Shown here: one piece after another, positions 1 to 12,780 of the stretch
How positions within the stretch are numbered: the first letter of the stretch is position 1
How the letters are laid out: each line of letters starts with the position of its first letter
NCBI GenBank assembly: GCA_027422505.1
Contig: JAPQWV010000005.1
Span: 10,545,501-10,609,500, forward strand
DNA length: 64,000 nucleotides
DNA from: Craterostigma plantagineum
Taxonomy: Eukaryota > Streptophyta > Magnoliopsida > Lamiales > Linderniaceae
Direction: 5' to 3'
Program-made: the position numbers and the translations under genes
The notes under the pieces: model-generated
Told to the model about the DNA's origin: nothing
Database searches by the model: none
Seen by the model: the letters and a program-made list of their open reading frames with translations, nothing else

Positions 1-2757
1 CCTATGCGCCCGGCCTTCACAGGTCGTCATCCATACACACACTCCCACCTCAAAAGCAGCCGGATAGCTTCAAAAGATTGGCCTTGCGTAAAATCGGATC
101 ACGTACCGTGATCGTCCGTACCTACAACACGTAACGTAAGGATAAGCCACCGAGGCTCAGTAAGCAGAAATTATGCATGTATGCACGTGTCCTAACGATC
201 GACAATCCACGTCATCGTTTTCTAACGCTCATACTCTTTTTCTTATACTCGTACTCTTTTCTTAACTCGTACATCATATGGGCCCTCGGCTTTCTATCCC
301 ACTATGCGCCATCTCTTAGAGATCTCAATCCACGAGGGATTCGTACGTGTGTGGAGGTTCACACACTGGAAGGTCACCCGAAGGAATCTTCCCTTACTCA
401 GTGTGGCCTTCACGCGGACGCTTCTCACTGGTAGCCAACACCGAGGCCACTAACCTCGGAGGTCACCCGAAGGAATCTTCCCATCCGGGTAGTGTTTACA
501 CACTAGAAGGTCACCCGAAGGAATCTTCCTTTACTCAGTGTGTGCCCCGGGTCGCATCCTCCAGGTTGCATCTCCCGCATACGGGGTGTTCCCCCAGCCT
601 CTTATACAGGCCCTATGGCTTCATTCGCCATGGCTGCATAGGGGAGCCGTGACTCTTCATTGAGTCGACACAAACGCCAGTATCGGCGAGTATACATTGC
701 ACACAGGCAATTTTATGCACGTTCTTACCTCGCGTCTTACGTACTACGCATGCGTGCAAATGCTCATGCCATGCTCATAAAAATATGCAGATCACGCTAT
801 CATGCATAAAATTAAATCATGCCATACGTACACATTCCACATAAAGTCACGTAAGCACAAAATCACATAATTATACGCAGGCAAGTTACGTGTCGTAGTT
901 GGATTTCTACTTACCTGTCGTCCGTGCTATGCTAATTCACTGCTCCGGGAATTATCTACTGTTCGACCTTTAGACATAAATATCATTGTATCAGTATTAT
1001 GCCTTTGTTAAATAATTAGGTCGAACTAATTTATTTGACTACATTAATTTTGCTAGAATCTCTAAGTCGCTCGATTCTAGCTAGGCTAAGTTTCTAAGTT
1101 ACTTGTTTCCCATTCCAAGTCACGATAGCATTCAATTAAAACCTAAGTATATATATATATATATATATAGGTACATCTCGGCGAAAGTTAAAAGTTAATT
1201 TTTAATCAAAGTTAGATTCGCTCAATTGCTTAATCTTCAAATCGTCCGATTCTTCATGGCTTGTTTTCGATCTATCATCACTGTCCCAATCGCCCAATTT
1301 AGAAATTTCCGTGCACGTAAATCATGAAATCGCCCGATTCAATTTCCACCACCCTATCGTAGGGGTTTCGTCCGCTTTCCCATGTATGCAAATCGCCCGA
1401 TTCGTGTTTAACCCACTTCGATTTCGCCCGATTTAATTTGCATGAAATCCTCCATCGGCCGATTTCTAAATCGCCGCGTGTTTTCATCATCATGACATCA
1501 CCCTCATTTCGCCCGATTCCAAGCATGCCATGAGGGTTTTGCCGCTCTTGAAATCGCACGATTCGTTCGGTCTTGAAATCGCCCGATTTCATTGTTTGAA
1601 GCACCACAAATCCGAGTTCTTCTAGTCCTTGAATCACCCGATTAAATTGCTTCTCACATTCATTTCGATCGATTCCTCACATGCGAACAATTCGCCCGAT
1701 TCTAGTGTTTTCATTCGCGCGATTACTAAATTATTTACTTCATTTCCCATGCTATTCTATTCCTTTCAATTGGCCGATTTGTGAAGTATTCAAACTAAAA
1801 TCGCCGAGACTTATTCTATACGTAATTCATTTTCAGTCGCACGATTTGTCACTCAAACTAAAATCGCCCGAAACCACCTAATTTTCCCCGATTCGATCGA
1901 TCCTTAAATCATCTACCCGAAAGCACATTCATAGTTCAATCTGCCCAGAATTTCTAAGTTCTAAGGTTTTATTCTACTCCATAAACCTCAAACACTACTT
2001 TAAGATCTTCTCATGCTAAAGTGATGAACTCTAGAACAAGTTAGACTAACCACAACCTAGCAAAATATCAAGGAAACCCTCGGTTATAATTTCACACCTA
2101 ATCCTAGGGTTTTTGCCGTCTATGGTACACTTAAATTCTCAAGTTTTTCCTTAATCACCAACGTAATTTAGTCAAATAATCTAGGTAAGGAAAATCACAA
2201 TAACTTGAGGTAGTAATTTCGCTTACCAACTTCGACGCTCGAGCTACTTGGTGTGCTTTGTGTTAAAATCTTCTCGGCTCCTTCTCCTTTCTCTTTCACT
2301 TTGTTTTTCGATGGTTTCTTAAGTGTGGTTATGGGGTTGAAAAGTTTGGATTAGATAGATATTTTTAGCAAGGAACAAGGTGATGGGACTTTGTGGCGTG
2401 GGTTTTCCTTGTTTTAAGGAAATTTTGTCTCCCATTAGACTTTTCATATATTGGGCCTAATTGTTAAGTTCTAGTCCAAAATAATAAATTCCTAGCCCAA
2501 TTCCACTCTTTCTTTTGTCACCTTAATTATGCCTTTTTCCTTCTTTACTTTCGAAAATCCCTCTCAAAGCTTAGGTGTTATCGTAAGCACATAGTTGTTA
2601 GCACTTAATTGTACGTAATTGACACAAAATCACGAGCACGAAATTCGTACAATCACATAATAAGCATATAGCACATACGCAAATAAACACGTAATCACTT
2701 AGATTATACATTCGTAATTTATTGGCCAACCTAAATTACGAGGACTCGGGTCCTACA
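1..2757 (-). mobile_element. Tekay LTR 1 (3' LTR of copy 1), cut by window start
   Basis: Position 1 corresponds to position 7575 of the complete LTR at 7368-10339, so about 207 bases of the PBS-side end lie left of the window. It ends with the terminus TGTAGGACC (minus reading) at 2757, next to the polypurine tract. It has a (TA)n tract near 1149-1169, an array of CGCCCGAT-type motifs at about 1200-1900, and three copies of a 21-bp motif GGTCACCCGAAGGAATCTTC(C) at 372, 461 and 509. Confidence 0.92.
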
Positions 2758-2772
2758 TCCTCCCCCCCTTAA
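2758..2772 (-). other. Polypurine tract of Tekay copy 1
   Basis: Read on the minus strand this is an A/G run with seven consecutive G, directly before the TGTAGGACC start of the 3' LTR. This is the expected plus-strand DNA priming site. Confidence 0.85.
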
Positions 2773-2837
2773 GGAGGATTTCGCCCCCGAAATCAGCTCG
2801 TGTGAAACAACTCGGGATAGCGAATTCTCATTTCGTC

Positions 2838-3236
2838 CTACCGTTCCCATGTGGCTTCTTCCGTGGACTGGTTCCGCCACAGTACATTCACTAAGGGAAT
2901 ATCCTTATTCCTAAGCTTCTTAGTCTCGTACATCAATATTTCTACCGGGATCTCTTCGTAACTTAGATCTGGCTTCAATTGCTGATGTAGGGACTCGTTT
3001 CCCAGCACGTGATTTGGGTCGGCTATGTATTTCCGCAGTGTCGAGACGTGGAACACGTCACGCACTTGCGCTAATGACGCAGGCAGCTCCAATTGGTATG
3101 CCACCTCGCTTACCCTTTTCAGTATCCTATATGGTCCTATGTACCTAGGACTTAGCTTTCCTTTCTTCCCGAATCTTTTCACGCCCTTCATCGGCGATAC
3201 TTTTACGAACACCATACCGCCTTCTTCAAATTCCAA
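2838..3236 (-). pseudogene. Tekay copy 1 integrase C-terminus with chromodomain-like tail
   Basis: This 132-residue open stretch holds the end of integrase, including the GPYRILKRVSEVAYQLELP segment, then a chromodomain-like tail with VLWRNQSTEEATWER. In copy 2 the same residues belong to one longer frame. Here a 2-bp deletion near 3274-3277 breaks the frame, so this piece is separated from the catalytic core at 3226-4242. The stop after TWER is shared with copy 2. Comparison with Tekay relatives suggests the protein normally runs about 17 residues further, so that stop is probably a nonsense change (inference). Chromodomain-type tails are thought to steer integration toward heterochromatin. 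Confidence 0.82.
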
Positions 3237-4242
3237 CGGTCGACGTCTTCGGTCCGCGTAGCTTTTCTGTCGACTGTGCCGTTTGCATTCTTTCTCGTAT
3301 GGTACTAATAGCTTCCGTCATTTCTCGTACGATGTCAGGGCCTAACACTGCCCGTTCGCCAACCTCGTCGCAATGCACTGGGGATCTGCACCTACGCCCG
3401 TATAGCGCTTCGTACAGTGCCATCCCGATGGTGACGTGGTAGCTATTATTATATGAGAACTCGATCAGTGGGAGGTACCTACTCCAATTCCCTTTGAAGT
3501 CGAGTACACATGCTCGTAGCATGTCTTCCAACGTCTGTATTGTCCTTTCGGATTGACCGTCTGTCTGCGGATGGTAGGCGGTACTAAAGGATAACCTCGT
3601 TCCCATCGCTTTTTGCAAGCTCGTCCAGAATTTCGATAGAAATCTGGAGTCGCGATCCGAGACTATCGATGATGGAACGCCGTGCAGTCGCACTATCTCC
3701 TGAATATAAAGCTCTGCGTATCTTTCCATGGAGAACGTCGTGCTGATTGGTAGGAAATGGGCAGACTTTGTCAGTCTGTCGACGATAACCCAAATCGCAT
3801 CGTGCCCTTTTGTATTCCTTGGCAGTCCTACTACGAAGTCCATGGTAATGTTATCCCATTTCCATTCCGGAATGGGTAACGGTTGTAGGGTTCCTGCCGG
3901 CCTTTGATGCTCGGCCTTGATCTGCTGGCATGTCAGGCACTGACTCACGAAGGTCGCGATGTCCTTTTTCATGCCTGGCCACCAATAGTTCTCCTTTAAG
4001 CCTCTGTACATCTTCGTTGTCCCTGGATGTACCGAGTATGCCGTAGCATGTGCTTCCGTCATTATTAGCCGTCGCAGTTCGGCGTCGTCTGGCACGTACA
4101 ACCGGTTCTTGAAGTATAATCGTCCGTCTTCCCGTATCATGAGGTCTCCAGTTGGTTGTTCCGGTTGTGCCTCCTTAATTTTCGCATACAACTCGTCTGT
4201 TCCTTGCGCTGTCTTGATCTGCTCCAGCAGTGTTGGTTGCAA
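3226..4242 (-). pseudogene. Tekay copy 1 integrase core, frameshifted at its C-terminal side
   Basis: The frame contains the N-terminal HHCC zinc-binding region (HATAYSVH followed by CLTC) and the catalytic triad. First Asp is in ITMDFVVGLPR, second in SIVSDRDSRF, and Glu in DGQSERTIQTLEDML, the usual D-D-E layout. The last 20 or so residues are out of frame compared with copy 2 because CT is missing near 3274-3277. One visible substitution from copy 2 changes Pro to Leu in the GMAPYEALYG region. Integrase would insert the cDNA into the genome; this copy cannot make a full-length enzyme. Confidence 0.88.
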
Positions 4243-4326
4243 GGTTAAGGCAGCTAGCTGCGCCTCAACTTCGCCTAACCGTACGACTTCTACTTCCAGC
4301 AGTTGCAGTTCTGCACTAACTGCTTT

Positions 4327-5196
4327 TCAGCTTAAGGCATCGGCTACTACATTCGCCTTGCCTGGGTGGTAGTTGATTACGCAGTCGTAATCCTTGACTA
4401 ATTCTAACCACCTTCTTTGCCTCATATTTAGCTCCTTTTGCGTAAAGAAGTACTTGAGGCTCTTGTGGTCCGTGTATATTTCACACCGCTCTCCATAGAG
4501 GTAATGCCTCCAAATCTTGAGAGCGAAGACCACTGCCGCCAATTCTAAGTCGTGCGTCGGGTAGTTCTTCTCGTACTCTTTTAGTTGACGAGAAGCGTAC
4601 GCTACTACATTCCCATTCTGCATTAGTACGCACCCTAACCCGTTCTTCGACGCATCGCTATACACGGTGAATCCTCCAGTTCCCGCGGGTATCGTGAGAA
4701 CTGGGGCCTTTGTAAGCCGGTCCTTCAGCTTTTGGAAGCTCTGTTCGCATTCTGCGGTCCACTGAAATGGCGTATTCTTCCTGGTCAGCTTCGTTAGCGT
4801 AGACGCTATCTTCGAGAAGTCCTTGATGAATTTCCTATAGTATCCTGCCAGACCGAGGAAACTTCGTACTTCCGTTACGTTGGTCGGTCTGGGCCAGTTG
4901 CTAATAGCTTCTATCTTGCTCGGGTCTACGGAGATTCCTGCTCCGGATACTATATGTCCCAAGAAGGCGACTTGGTCAAGCCAAAATTCGCACTTCTTGA
5001 ACTTGGCGTATAGTTGCTTCTCCCGTAGTATACCCAGAACTATTCTCAGGTGTTCTTCGTGCTCCTCCTTTGTCTTTGAGTAGATTAGGATGTCATCAAT
5101 GAAGACGATGACGAACCTATCTAAGTATGGTTTGAACACCCGGTTCATTAGGTCCATAAAAGCTGCAGGCGCATTAGTCAGCCCGAATGGCATCAC
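4327..5196 (-). pseudogene. Tekay copy 1 reverse transcriptase (palm end) and RNase H
   Basis: The 289-residue frame begins at [20 protein letters not shown], carries the catalytic [11 protein letters not shown] box and the thumb, and continues into RNase H ([44 protein letters not shown]). It ends at a TGA (4327-4329) just after [11 protein letters not shown]. Reading on past that stop gives continuous coding similarity toward integrase, so the TGA is a nonsense change, compatible with CGA to TGA at a methylated CpG. The upstream part of RT lies in another frame at 5193-6212, broken by a shift near 5237-5240. Confidence 0.9.
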
Positions 5197-6212
5197 CAGG
5201 AACTCGTAATGGCCATAACGGGTACTAAAGGCCGTCTTGGGACATCTTCCTTCCGAATCCTTAACTGATGATAGCCCGATCTTAAATCGATCTTAGAGAA
5301 GACCGTTGCACCTTGTAGTTGATCGAATAGATCGTCTATCCTAGGGAGTGGGTACTTATTCTTGATCGTCAACTTGTTCAACTCCCTATAGTCAATGCAC
5401 AACCGCATTGACCCATCCTTCTTCTTTACGAATAGCACCGGCGCTCCCCAAGGAGAGAAACTCGGCTGTATGAACTCCTTCTGCATGAGTTCGTCGAGTT
5501 GATCCTTTAACTCCTTCATTTCTGTCGGTGCTAGTCGATATGGGGTCTTAGATACTGGTGCCGCTCCAGGTACCAGATCTATAGCGAACTCTATTTCCCG
5601 TTCGGTTGGTAGTCCCGGTAACTCCTCGGGAAATACGTCGGGGAGGTCTTGAACTATCGGCACTTCCTCGAGTTTTGGGGAGGCGTTCTCTTCCGACTTG
5701 ATAGCGAATACCAGATAGGCTTCGCATCCTGATTTGATCATTCGTTTGGCTTTTAACGCTGATACTCTAGAGATCATAGTCCCCTTGCTAGTTCCTACGA
5801 ACCTAAGGGGTTCATTTCCGTCCGTATTGAGCGTGACTATCTTTCGGTGGCAGTCTATGACGGCTCCGTACTTCGATAGCCAGTCCATTCCGAGGATCAC
5901 CTCATAATCATTCATGGTAATTATTATGAGGTCTATGGGCAGTTCCTTATCCCCGATTACTATTGGGCAATCCCGTAAAACGTGGTTAGTTTGGGTGGGA
6001 TTCCCGTTCGGAACTGTTACCCTAAATTCGCATTCAGCTCGGTGAGGCGTGACTCCTACTCTTGCGACGTACTTAGTAGACGCGAACGAGTGTGTCGCTC
6101 CTGAGTCGACTAGGATGCACGTAGGGGTTTCATAGACGAGAAGGGTACCTGTTACCACAGCCGGGTACTCTTGGTGGTGCTGCTTGGTTTCCCGCTTGGC
6201 TCCCGGATCCAC
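5193..6212 (-). pseudogene. Tekay copy 1 aspartic protease and N-terminal reverse transcriptase
   Basis: Near residues 35-40 is the retroviral-type protease site [11 protein letters not shown] follows with [19 protein letters not shown] and [15 protein letters not shown]. The frame then runs out in [15 protein letters not shown] and stops. One base is missing near 5237-5240 relative to the frame that continues into MPFGLTNAP, so RT is split. The same lesion is present at the same place in copy 2. The start overlaps the end of the gag frame by about 83 bases (6130-6212). Whether that overlap is a recoding site or another lesion cannot be told here. Confidence 0.9.
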
Positions 6213-7212
6213 CTTCCGGACATGCCCTCAGGTAATGGCCTGTCTTGCCACATTTGAAGCAGACAGCGTTCTGGGAGTTGCAGGCTCCCGGGTGTCTCCG
6301 TGCGCACTTCGGGCATACGGGTAGGTCCAGATGGGGTCTACCCTGATTGGGGTTAAATTGCGGGGGTGGTCCAGGTCTATTCTGGAATCTCTGCTTTCCT
6401 TCCTTGGCGAGGAATTGCCGCTTCGGATTGCCCCCGCTCCCTTGCGGTCCTTGTGTAAACTTGCACTTAACTTCTTGGGCGCGAGCAATTATGGCCTCTG
6501 CCTGCTCCGCCACAAGTGCTCTGTCAGCCACTTGTGCATACGTGGCTCCTTGTATTCCCGCCATACTTACATCCCGATACAGCTCGGGCTTCAACCCTTC
6601 CATGAACCGCTCGATCTTGAGCGCGTCCGTGCTAACCATATGAGCAGCGAACCTCGAAAGCTGCTCAAACTTCCTGATGTACTCCGCCACGGTCATTGTT
6701 CCTTGGCGGAGGTTGATAAACTCGTTCATCCTCTGGGCTCTGACGGGGGCGGTGTAGTACTTTCCTCTAAAGATCTCCTTAAACCGATCCCAGCTCATTG
6801 TTAATGGGTTCTCGATAGCTGAGACGGTGTCCCACCAGTGCCCAGCGCTCCCCCTCAACAGGTAGGCAGCGCACATAACTTTCTCCGCCTCGGGTGTGCG
6901 GCTATGCTGGAACATGTTCTCCAGCGTCCTTAGCCAATCCTCGGCGGAAGTGGGGTCTACAGCATCCTCAAACAACGGAGGATTAAGCTTTCTGAATCTC
7001 TCCCCAATCATTTCAATTCGCTCGGGTGGGGGAGGTAAGCCAGCTGATTGTCCACCAGCGTTCTGCTGTTGGATCAGCTGTTGGATTTGGGCCGATTGTT
7101 GCCGGACCAGTTCGGTGAGTTGCAGGATGGTAGCATCCCGGCTATCAGGAGGGTTATTAGTATCCCTACCCTGATCAGACTCCCTACTTCCTTCACCCCT
7201 AAGTCTAACCAT
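6130..7212 (-). CDS. Tekay copy 1 Gag (capsid and nucleocapsid)
   Basis: The frame encodes 360 residues from an ATG about 140 bases past the primer site. The retrotransposon gag domain covers roughly residues 80-220, seen in [25 protein letters not shown] and [14 protein letters not shown] Gln-rich coiled segment precedes it. One zinc knuckle, [15 protein letters not shown] (C-X2-C-X4-H-X4-C), lies near residue 320 and would bind RNA. Gag forms the cytoplasmic particle that packages element RNA. This frame is open, so capsid protein could in principle still be made even though pol is broken. Confidence 0.9.
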   Translation of the reverse strand: MVRLRGEGSRESDQGRDTNNPPDSRDATILQLTELVRQQSAQIQQLIQQQNAGGQSAGLPPPPERIEMIGERFRKLNPPLFEDAVDPTSAEDWLRTLENMFQHSRTPEAEKVMCAAYLLRGSAGHWWDTVSAIENPLTMSWDRFKEIFRGKYYTAPVRAQRMNEFINLRQGTMTVAEYIRKFEQLSRFAAHMVSTDALKIERFMEGLKPELYRDVSMAGIQGATYAQVADRALVAEQAEAIIARAQEVKCKFTQGPQGSGGNPKRQFLAKEGKQRFQNRPGPPPQFNPNQGRPHLDLPVCPKCARRHPGACNSQNAVCFKCGKTGHYLRACPEGGSGSQAGNQAAPPRVPGCGNRYPSRL

Positions 7213-7352
7213 CTTCTCAACCTATCCTGATAGTTCCTAAGGCCAAAAAATTAAACCATTCAAGAAATTTACATAACATGGTACTTACGAACAAGGCCGC
7301 TTCCGTGCTTTTGAGTGTGTGTGTATGGACAGTCTGCAGGACCTGTGCAGAA

Positions 7353-7364
7353 GCTCTGATACCA
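7353..7364 (-). other. Primer binding site of Tekay copy 1 (tRNA-iMet type)
   Basis: The minus strand reads TGGTATCAGAGC, complementary to the 3' end of plant initiator tRNA-Met, three bases inside the LTR end. It marks the 5' side of copy 1 and fixes the orientation. Confidence 0.92.
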
Positions 7365-7367
7365 CGC

Positions 7368-10339
7368 TGTCATGACCCGTCGTCCGACCTCGCATTTCGT
7401 TCTAATCCTAAGTACTTAATGATGTGTTGTCACGCAAAGGCATGAAATTACGGATAAAATTTTTCATTTTTAAAACTGCGTGCGGAAGTCTTACATACAA
7501 GTCAAAAGAATGTTCTACAGTTTCCTGGTCGTATCTACACAAAACATAATTGCGTGTGTGTGCAGCAAAAGCATCCTATGCGCCCGGCCTTCACAGGTCG
7601 TCATCCATACACACACTCCCACCTCAAAAGCAGCCGGATAGCTTCAAAAGATTGGCCTTGCGTAAAATCGGATCACGTACCGTGATCGTCCGTACCTACA
7701 ACACGTAACGTAAGGATGCGCCACCGAGGCTCAGTAAGCAGAAATTATGCATGTATGCACGTGTCCTAACGATCGACAATCCACGTCATCGTTTTCTAAC
7801 GCTCATACTCTTTTTCTTATACTCGTACTCTTTTCTTAACTCGTACATCATATGGGCCCTCGGCTTTCTATCCCGCTATGCGCCATCTCTTAGAGATCTC
7901 AATCCACGAGGGATTCGTACGTGTGTGGAGGTTCACACACTGGAAGGTCACCCGAAGGAATCTTCCCTTACTCAGTGTGGCCTTCACGCGGACGCTTCTC
8001 ACTGGTAGCCAACACCGAGGCCACTAACCTCGGAGGTCACCCGAAGGAATCTTCCCATCCGGGTAGTGTTTACACACTAGAAGGTCACCCGAAGGAATCT
8101 TCCTTTACTCAGTGTGTGCCCCGGGTCGCATCCTCCAGGTTGCATCTCCCGCATACGGGGTGTTCCCCCAGCCTCTTATACAGGCCCTATGGCTTCATTC
8201 GCCATGGCTGCATAGGGGAGCCGTGACTCTTCATTGAGTCGACACAAACGCCAGTATCGGCGAGTATACATTGCACACAGGCAATTTTATGCACGCTCTT
8301 ACCTCGCGTCTTACGTACTACGCATGCGTGCAAATGCTCATGCCATGCTCATAAAAATATGCAGATCACGCTATCATGCATAAAATTAAATCATGCCGTA
8401 CGTACACATTCCACATAAAGTCACGTAAGCACAAAATCACATAATTATACGCAGGCAAGTTACGTGTCGTAGTTGGATTTCTACTTACCTGTCGTCCGTG
8501 CTATGCTAATTCACTACTCCGGGAATTATCTACTGTTCGACCTTTAGACATAAATATCATTGTATCAGTATTATGCCTTTGTTAAATTATTAGGTCGAAC
8601 TAATTTATTTGACTACATTAATTTTGCTAGAATCTCTAAGTCGCTCGATTCTAGCTAGGCTAAGTTTCTAAGTTACTTGTTTCCCATTCCAAGTCACGCT
8701 AGCATTCAATTAAAACCTAAGTATATATTTATATATATATATATATATATAGGTACATCTCGGCGAAAGTTAAAAGTTAATTTTTAATCAAAGTTAGATT
8801 CGCTCAATTGCTTAATCTTCAAATCGTCCGATTCTTCATGGCTTGTTTTCGATCTATCATCACTGTCCCAATCGCCCAATTTAGAAATTTCCGTGCACGT
8901 AAATCATGAAATCGCCCGATTCAATTTCCACCACCCTATCGTAGGGGTTTCGTCCGCTTTCCCATGTATGCAAATCGCCCGATTCGTGTTTAACCCACTT
9001 CGATTTCGCCCGATTTAATTTGCATGAAATCCTCCATCGGCCGATTTCTAAATCGCCGCGTGTTTTCATCATCATGACATCACCCTCATTTCGCCCGATT
9101 CCAAGCATGCCATGAGGGTTTTGCCGCTCTTGAAATCGCACGATTCGTTCGGTCTTGAAATCGCCCGATTTCATTGTTTGAAGCACCACAAATCCGAGTT
9201 CTTCTAGTCCTTGAATCACCCGATTAAATTGCTTCTCACATTCATTTCGATCGATTCCTCACATGCGAACAATTCGCCCGATTCTAGTGTTTTCATTCGC
9301 GCGATTACTAAATTATTTACTTCATTTCCCATGCTATTCTATTCCTTTCAATTGGCCGATTTGTGAAGTATTCAAACTAAAATCGCCGAGACTTATTCTA
9401 TACGTAATTCATTTTCAGTCGCACGATTTGTCACTCAAACTAAAATCGCCCGAAACCACCTAATTTTCCCCGATTCGATCGATCCTTAAATCATCTACCC
9501 GAAAGCACATTCATAGTTCAATCTGCCCAGAATTTCTAAGTTCTAAGGTTTTATTCTACTCCATAAACCTCAAACACTACTTTAAGATCTTCTCATGCTA
9601 AAGTGATGAACTCTAGAACAAGTTAGACTAACCACAACCTAGCAAAATATCAAGGAAACCCTCGGTTATAATTTCACACCTAATCCTAGGGTTTTTGCCG
9701 TCTATGGTACACTTAAATTCTCAAGTTTTTCCTTAATCACCAACGTAATTTAGTCAAATAATCTAGGTAAGGAAAATCACAATAACTTGAGGTAGTAATT
9801 TCGCTTACCAACTTCGACGCTCGAGCTACTTGGTGTGCTTTGTGTTAAAATCTTCTCGGCTCCTTCTCCTTTCTCTTTCACTTTGTTTTTCGATGGTTTC
9901 TTAAGTGTGGTTATGGGGTTGAAAAGTTTGGATTAGATAGATATTTTTAGCAAGGAACAAGGTGATGGGACTTTGTGGCGTGGGTTTTCCTTGTTTTAAG
10001 GAAATTTTGTCTCCCATTAGACTTTTCATATATTGGGCCTAATTGTTAAGTTCTAGTCCAAAATAATAAATTCCTAGCCCAATTCCACTCTTTCTTTTGT
10101 CACCTTAATTATGCCTTTTTCCTTCTTTACTTTCGAAAATCCCTCTCAAAGCTTAGGTGTTATCGTAAGCACATAGTTGTTAGCACTTAATTGTACGTAA
10201 TTGACACAAAATCACGAGCACGAAATTCGTACAATCACATAATAAGCATATAGCATATACGCAAATAAACACGTAATCACTTAGATTATACATTCGTAAT
10301 TTATTGGCCAACCTAAATTACGAGGACTCGGGTCCTACA
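7368..10339 (-). mobile_element. Tekay LTR 2, shared central LTR (2972 bp)
   Basis: The full LTR runs from TGTCATGACC (plus reading) to GGTCCTACA. It serves as 5' LTR of copy 1 and 3' LTR of copy 2. It carries the (TA)n tract at about 8721-8751, the CGCCCGAT motif array at about 8800-9480, and the triplicated GGTCACCCGAAGG motif. Short reading frames inside it (7751-8226, 8881-9463) recur in all Tekay LTRs but match no protein I know. Confidence 0.94.
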
Positions 10340-10354
10340 TCCTCCCCCCCTTAA
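10340..10354 (-). other. Polypurine tract of Tekay copy 2
   Basis: Same A/G run as at 2758-2772, adjoining the LTR terminus at 10339. Confidence 0.85.
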
Positions 10355-10419
10355 GGAGGATTTCGCCCCCGAAATCAGCTCGTGTGAAACAACTCGGGAT
10401 AGCGAATTCTCATTTCGTC

Positions 10420-11826
10420 CTACCGTTCCCATGTGGCTTCTTCCGTGGACTGGTTCCGCCACAGTACATTCACTAAGGGAATATCCTTATTCCTAAGCTT
10501 CTTAGTCTCGTACATCAATATTTCTACCGGGATCTCTTCGTAACTTAGATCTGCCTTCAATTGCTGATGTAGGGACTCGTTTCCCAGCACGTGATTTGGG
10601 TCGGCTATGTATTTCCGCAGTGTCGAGACGTGGAACACGTCATGCACTTGCGCTAATGACGCAGGCAGCTCCAATTGGTATGCCACCTCGCTTACCCTTT
10701 TCAGTATCCTATATGGTCCTATGTACCTAGGACTTAGCTTTCCTTTCTTCCCGAATCTTTTCACGCCCTTCATCGGCGATACTTTTACGAACACCATACC
10801 GCCTTCTTCAAATTCCAACGGTCGACGTCTTCGGTCCGCGTAGCTTTTCTGTCGACTCTGTGCCGTTTGCATTCTTTCTCGTATGGTACTAATAGCTTCC
10901 GTCATTTCTCGTACGATGTCAGGGCCTAACACTGCCCGTTCGCCAACCTCGTCGCAATGCACTGGGGATCTGCACCTACGCCCGTATAGCGCTTCGTACG
11001 GTGCCATCCCGATGGTGACGTGGTAGCTATTATTATATGAGAACTCGATCAGTGGGAGGTACCTACTCCAATTCCCTTTGAAGTCGAGTACACATGCTCG
11101 TAGCATGTCTTCCAACGTCTGTATTGTCCTTTCGGATTGACCGTCTGTCTGCGGATGGTAGGCGGTACTAAAGGATAACCTCGTTCCCATCGCTTTTTGC
11201 AAGCTCGTCCAGAATTTCGATAGAAATCTGGAGTCGCGATCCGAGACTATCGATGATGGAACGCCGTGCAGTCGCACTATCTCCTGAATATAAAGCTCTG
11301 CGTATCTTTCCATGGAGAACGTCGTGCTGATTGGTAGGAAATGGGCAGACTTTGTCAGTCTGTCGACGATAACCCAAATCGCATCGTGCCCTTTTGTATT
11401 CCTTGGCAGTCCTACTACGAAGTCCATGGTAATGTTATCCCATTTCCATTCCGGAATGGGTAACGGTTGTAGGGTTCCTGCCGGCCTTTGATGCTCGGCC
11501 TTGATCTGCTGGCATGTCAGGCACTGACTCACGAAGGTCGCGATGTCCTTTTTCATGCCTGGCCACCAATAGTTCTCCTTTAAGCCTCTGTACATCTTCG
11601 TTGTCCCTGGATGTACCGAGTATGCCGTAGCATGTGCTTCCGTCATTATTAGCCGTCGCAGTTCGGCGTCGTCTGGCACGTACAACCGGTTCTTGAAGTA
11701 TAATCGTCCGTCTTCCCGTATCATGAGGTCTCCAGTTGGTTGTTCCGGTTGTGCCTCCTTAATTTTCGCATACAACTCGTCTGTTCCTTGCGCTGTCTTG
11801 ATCTGCTCCAGCAGTGTTGGTTGCAA
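10420..11826 (-). pseudogene. Tekay copy 2 integrase with chromodomain-like C-terminus
   Basis: A single 468-residue frame contains HATAYSVH and CLTC (zinc-binding N-terminal domain), the D-D-E catalytic residues in MDFVVGLPR, VSDRDSRF and GQSERTIQTLEDML, the SH3-like C-terminal domain (GKLSPRYIGPYRILKRV), and a chromodomain-like tail ending VLWRNQSTEEATWER. It is the better preserved integrase of the array because it lacks the 2-bp deletion of copy 1. It is cut off from RNase H by the TGA at 11911-11913, and a TAG at 10420-10422 shortens the tail. It can be made only as an orphan fragment, if at all. Confidence 0.9.
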
Positions 11827-11910
11827 GGTTAAGGCAGCTAGCTGCGCCTCAACTTCGCCTAACCGTACGACTTCTACTTCCAGCAGTTGCAGTTCTGCAC
11901 TAACTGCTTT

Positions 11911-12780
11911 TCAGCTTAAGGCATCGGCTACTACATTCGCCTTGCCTGGGTGGTAGTTGATTACGCAGTCGTAATCCTTGACTAATTCTAACCACCTTCT
12001 TTGCCTCATATTTAGCTCCTTTTGCGTAAAGAAGTACTTGAGGCTCTTGTGGTCCGTGTATATTTCACACCGCTCTCCATAGAGGTAATGCCTCCAAATC
12101 TTGAGAGCGAAGACCACTGCCGCCAATTCTAAGTCGTGCGTCGGGTAGTTCTTCTCGTACTCTTTTAGTTGACGAGAAGCGTACGCTACTACATTCCCAT
12201 TCTGCATTAGTACGCACCCTAACCCGTTCTTCGACGCATCGCTATACACGGTGAATCCTCCAGTTCCCGCGGGTATCGTGAGAACTGGGGCCGTTGTAAG
12301 CCGGTCCTTCAGCTTTTGGAAGCTCTGTTCGCATTCTGCGGTCCACTGAAATGGCGTATTCTTCCTGGTCAGCTTCGTTAGCGTAGACGCTATCTTCGAG
12401 AAGTCCTTGATGAATTTCCTATAGTATCCTGCCAGACCGAGGAAACTTCGTACTTCCGTTACGTTGGTCGGTCTGGGCCAGTTGCTAATAGCTTCTATCT
12501 TGCTCGGGTCTACGGAGATTCCTGCTCCGGATACTATATGTCCCAAGAAGGCGACTTGGTCAAGCCAAAATTCGCACTTCTTGAACTTGGCGTATAGTTG
12601 CTTCTCCCGTAGTATACCCAGAACTATTCTCAGGTGTTCTTCGTGCTCCTCCTTTGTCTTTGAGTAGATTAGGATGTCATCAATGAAGACGATGACGAAC
12701 CTATCTAAGTATGGTTTGAACACCCGGTTCATTAGGTCCATAAAAGCTGCGGGCGCATTAGTCAGCCCGAATGGCATCAC
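11911..12780 (-). pseudogene. Tekay copy 2 reverse transcriptase (palm end) and RNase H
   Basis: It has the same content as 4327-5196: [12 protein letters not shown], the [10 protein letters not shown] catalytic box, thumb, and RNase H with [11 protein letters not shown] and [10 protein letters not shown]. It has the same in-frame TGA after VVADALS (11911-11913) and the same missing base upstream (12821-12824). One visible difference from copy 1 is Lys versus Thr in the [10 protein letters not shown] segment. Confidence 0.9.

Noticed and set aside
177..652. 85- and 101-residue frames repeated in all Tekay LTRs
   Set aside because: They recur only because the LTR recurs. Composition is not protein-like and they run through the triplicated non-coding motif.
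1299..1881. 112- and 66-residue frames conserved in the four LTRs
   Set aside because: They are generated by the repeated CGCCCGAT motif, read as Ser-Gly-Asp-Phe on one strand. No start context or domain supports them.
6331..7230. Several plus-strand frames of 60-157 residues opposite Tekay gag
   Set aside because: Antisense shadows of the gag gene. The same applies to 13915-14814 and to frames opposite RT and integrase.
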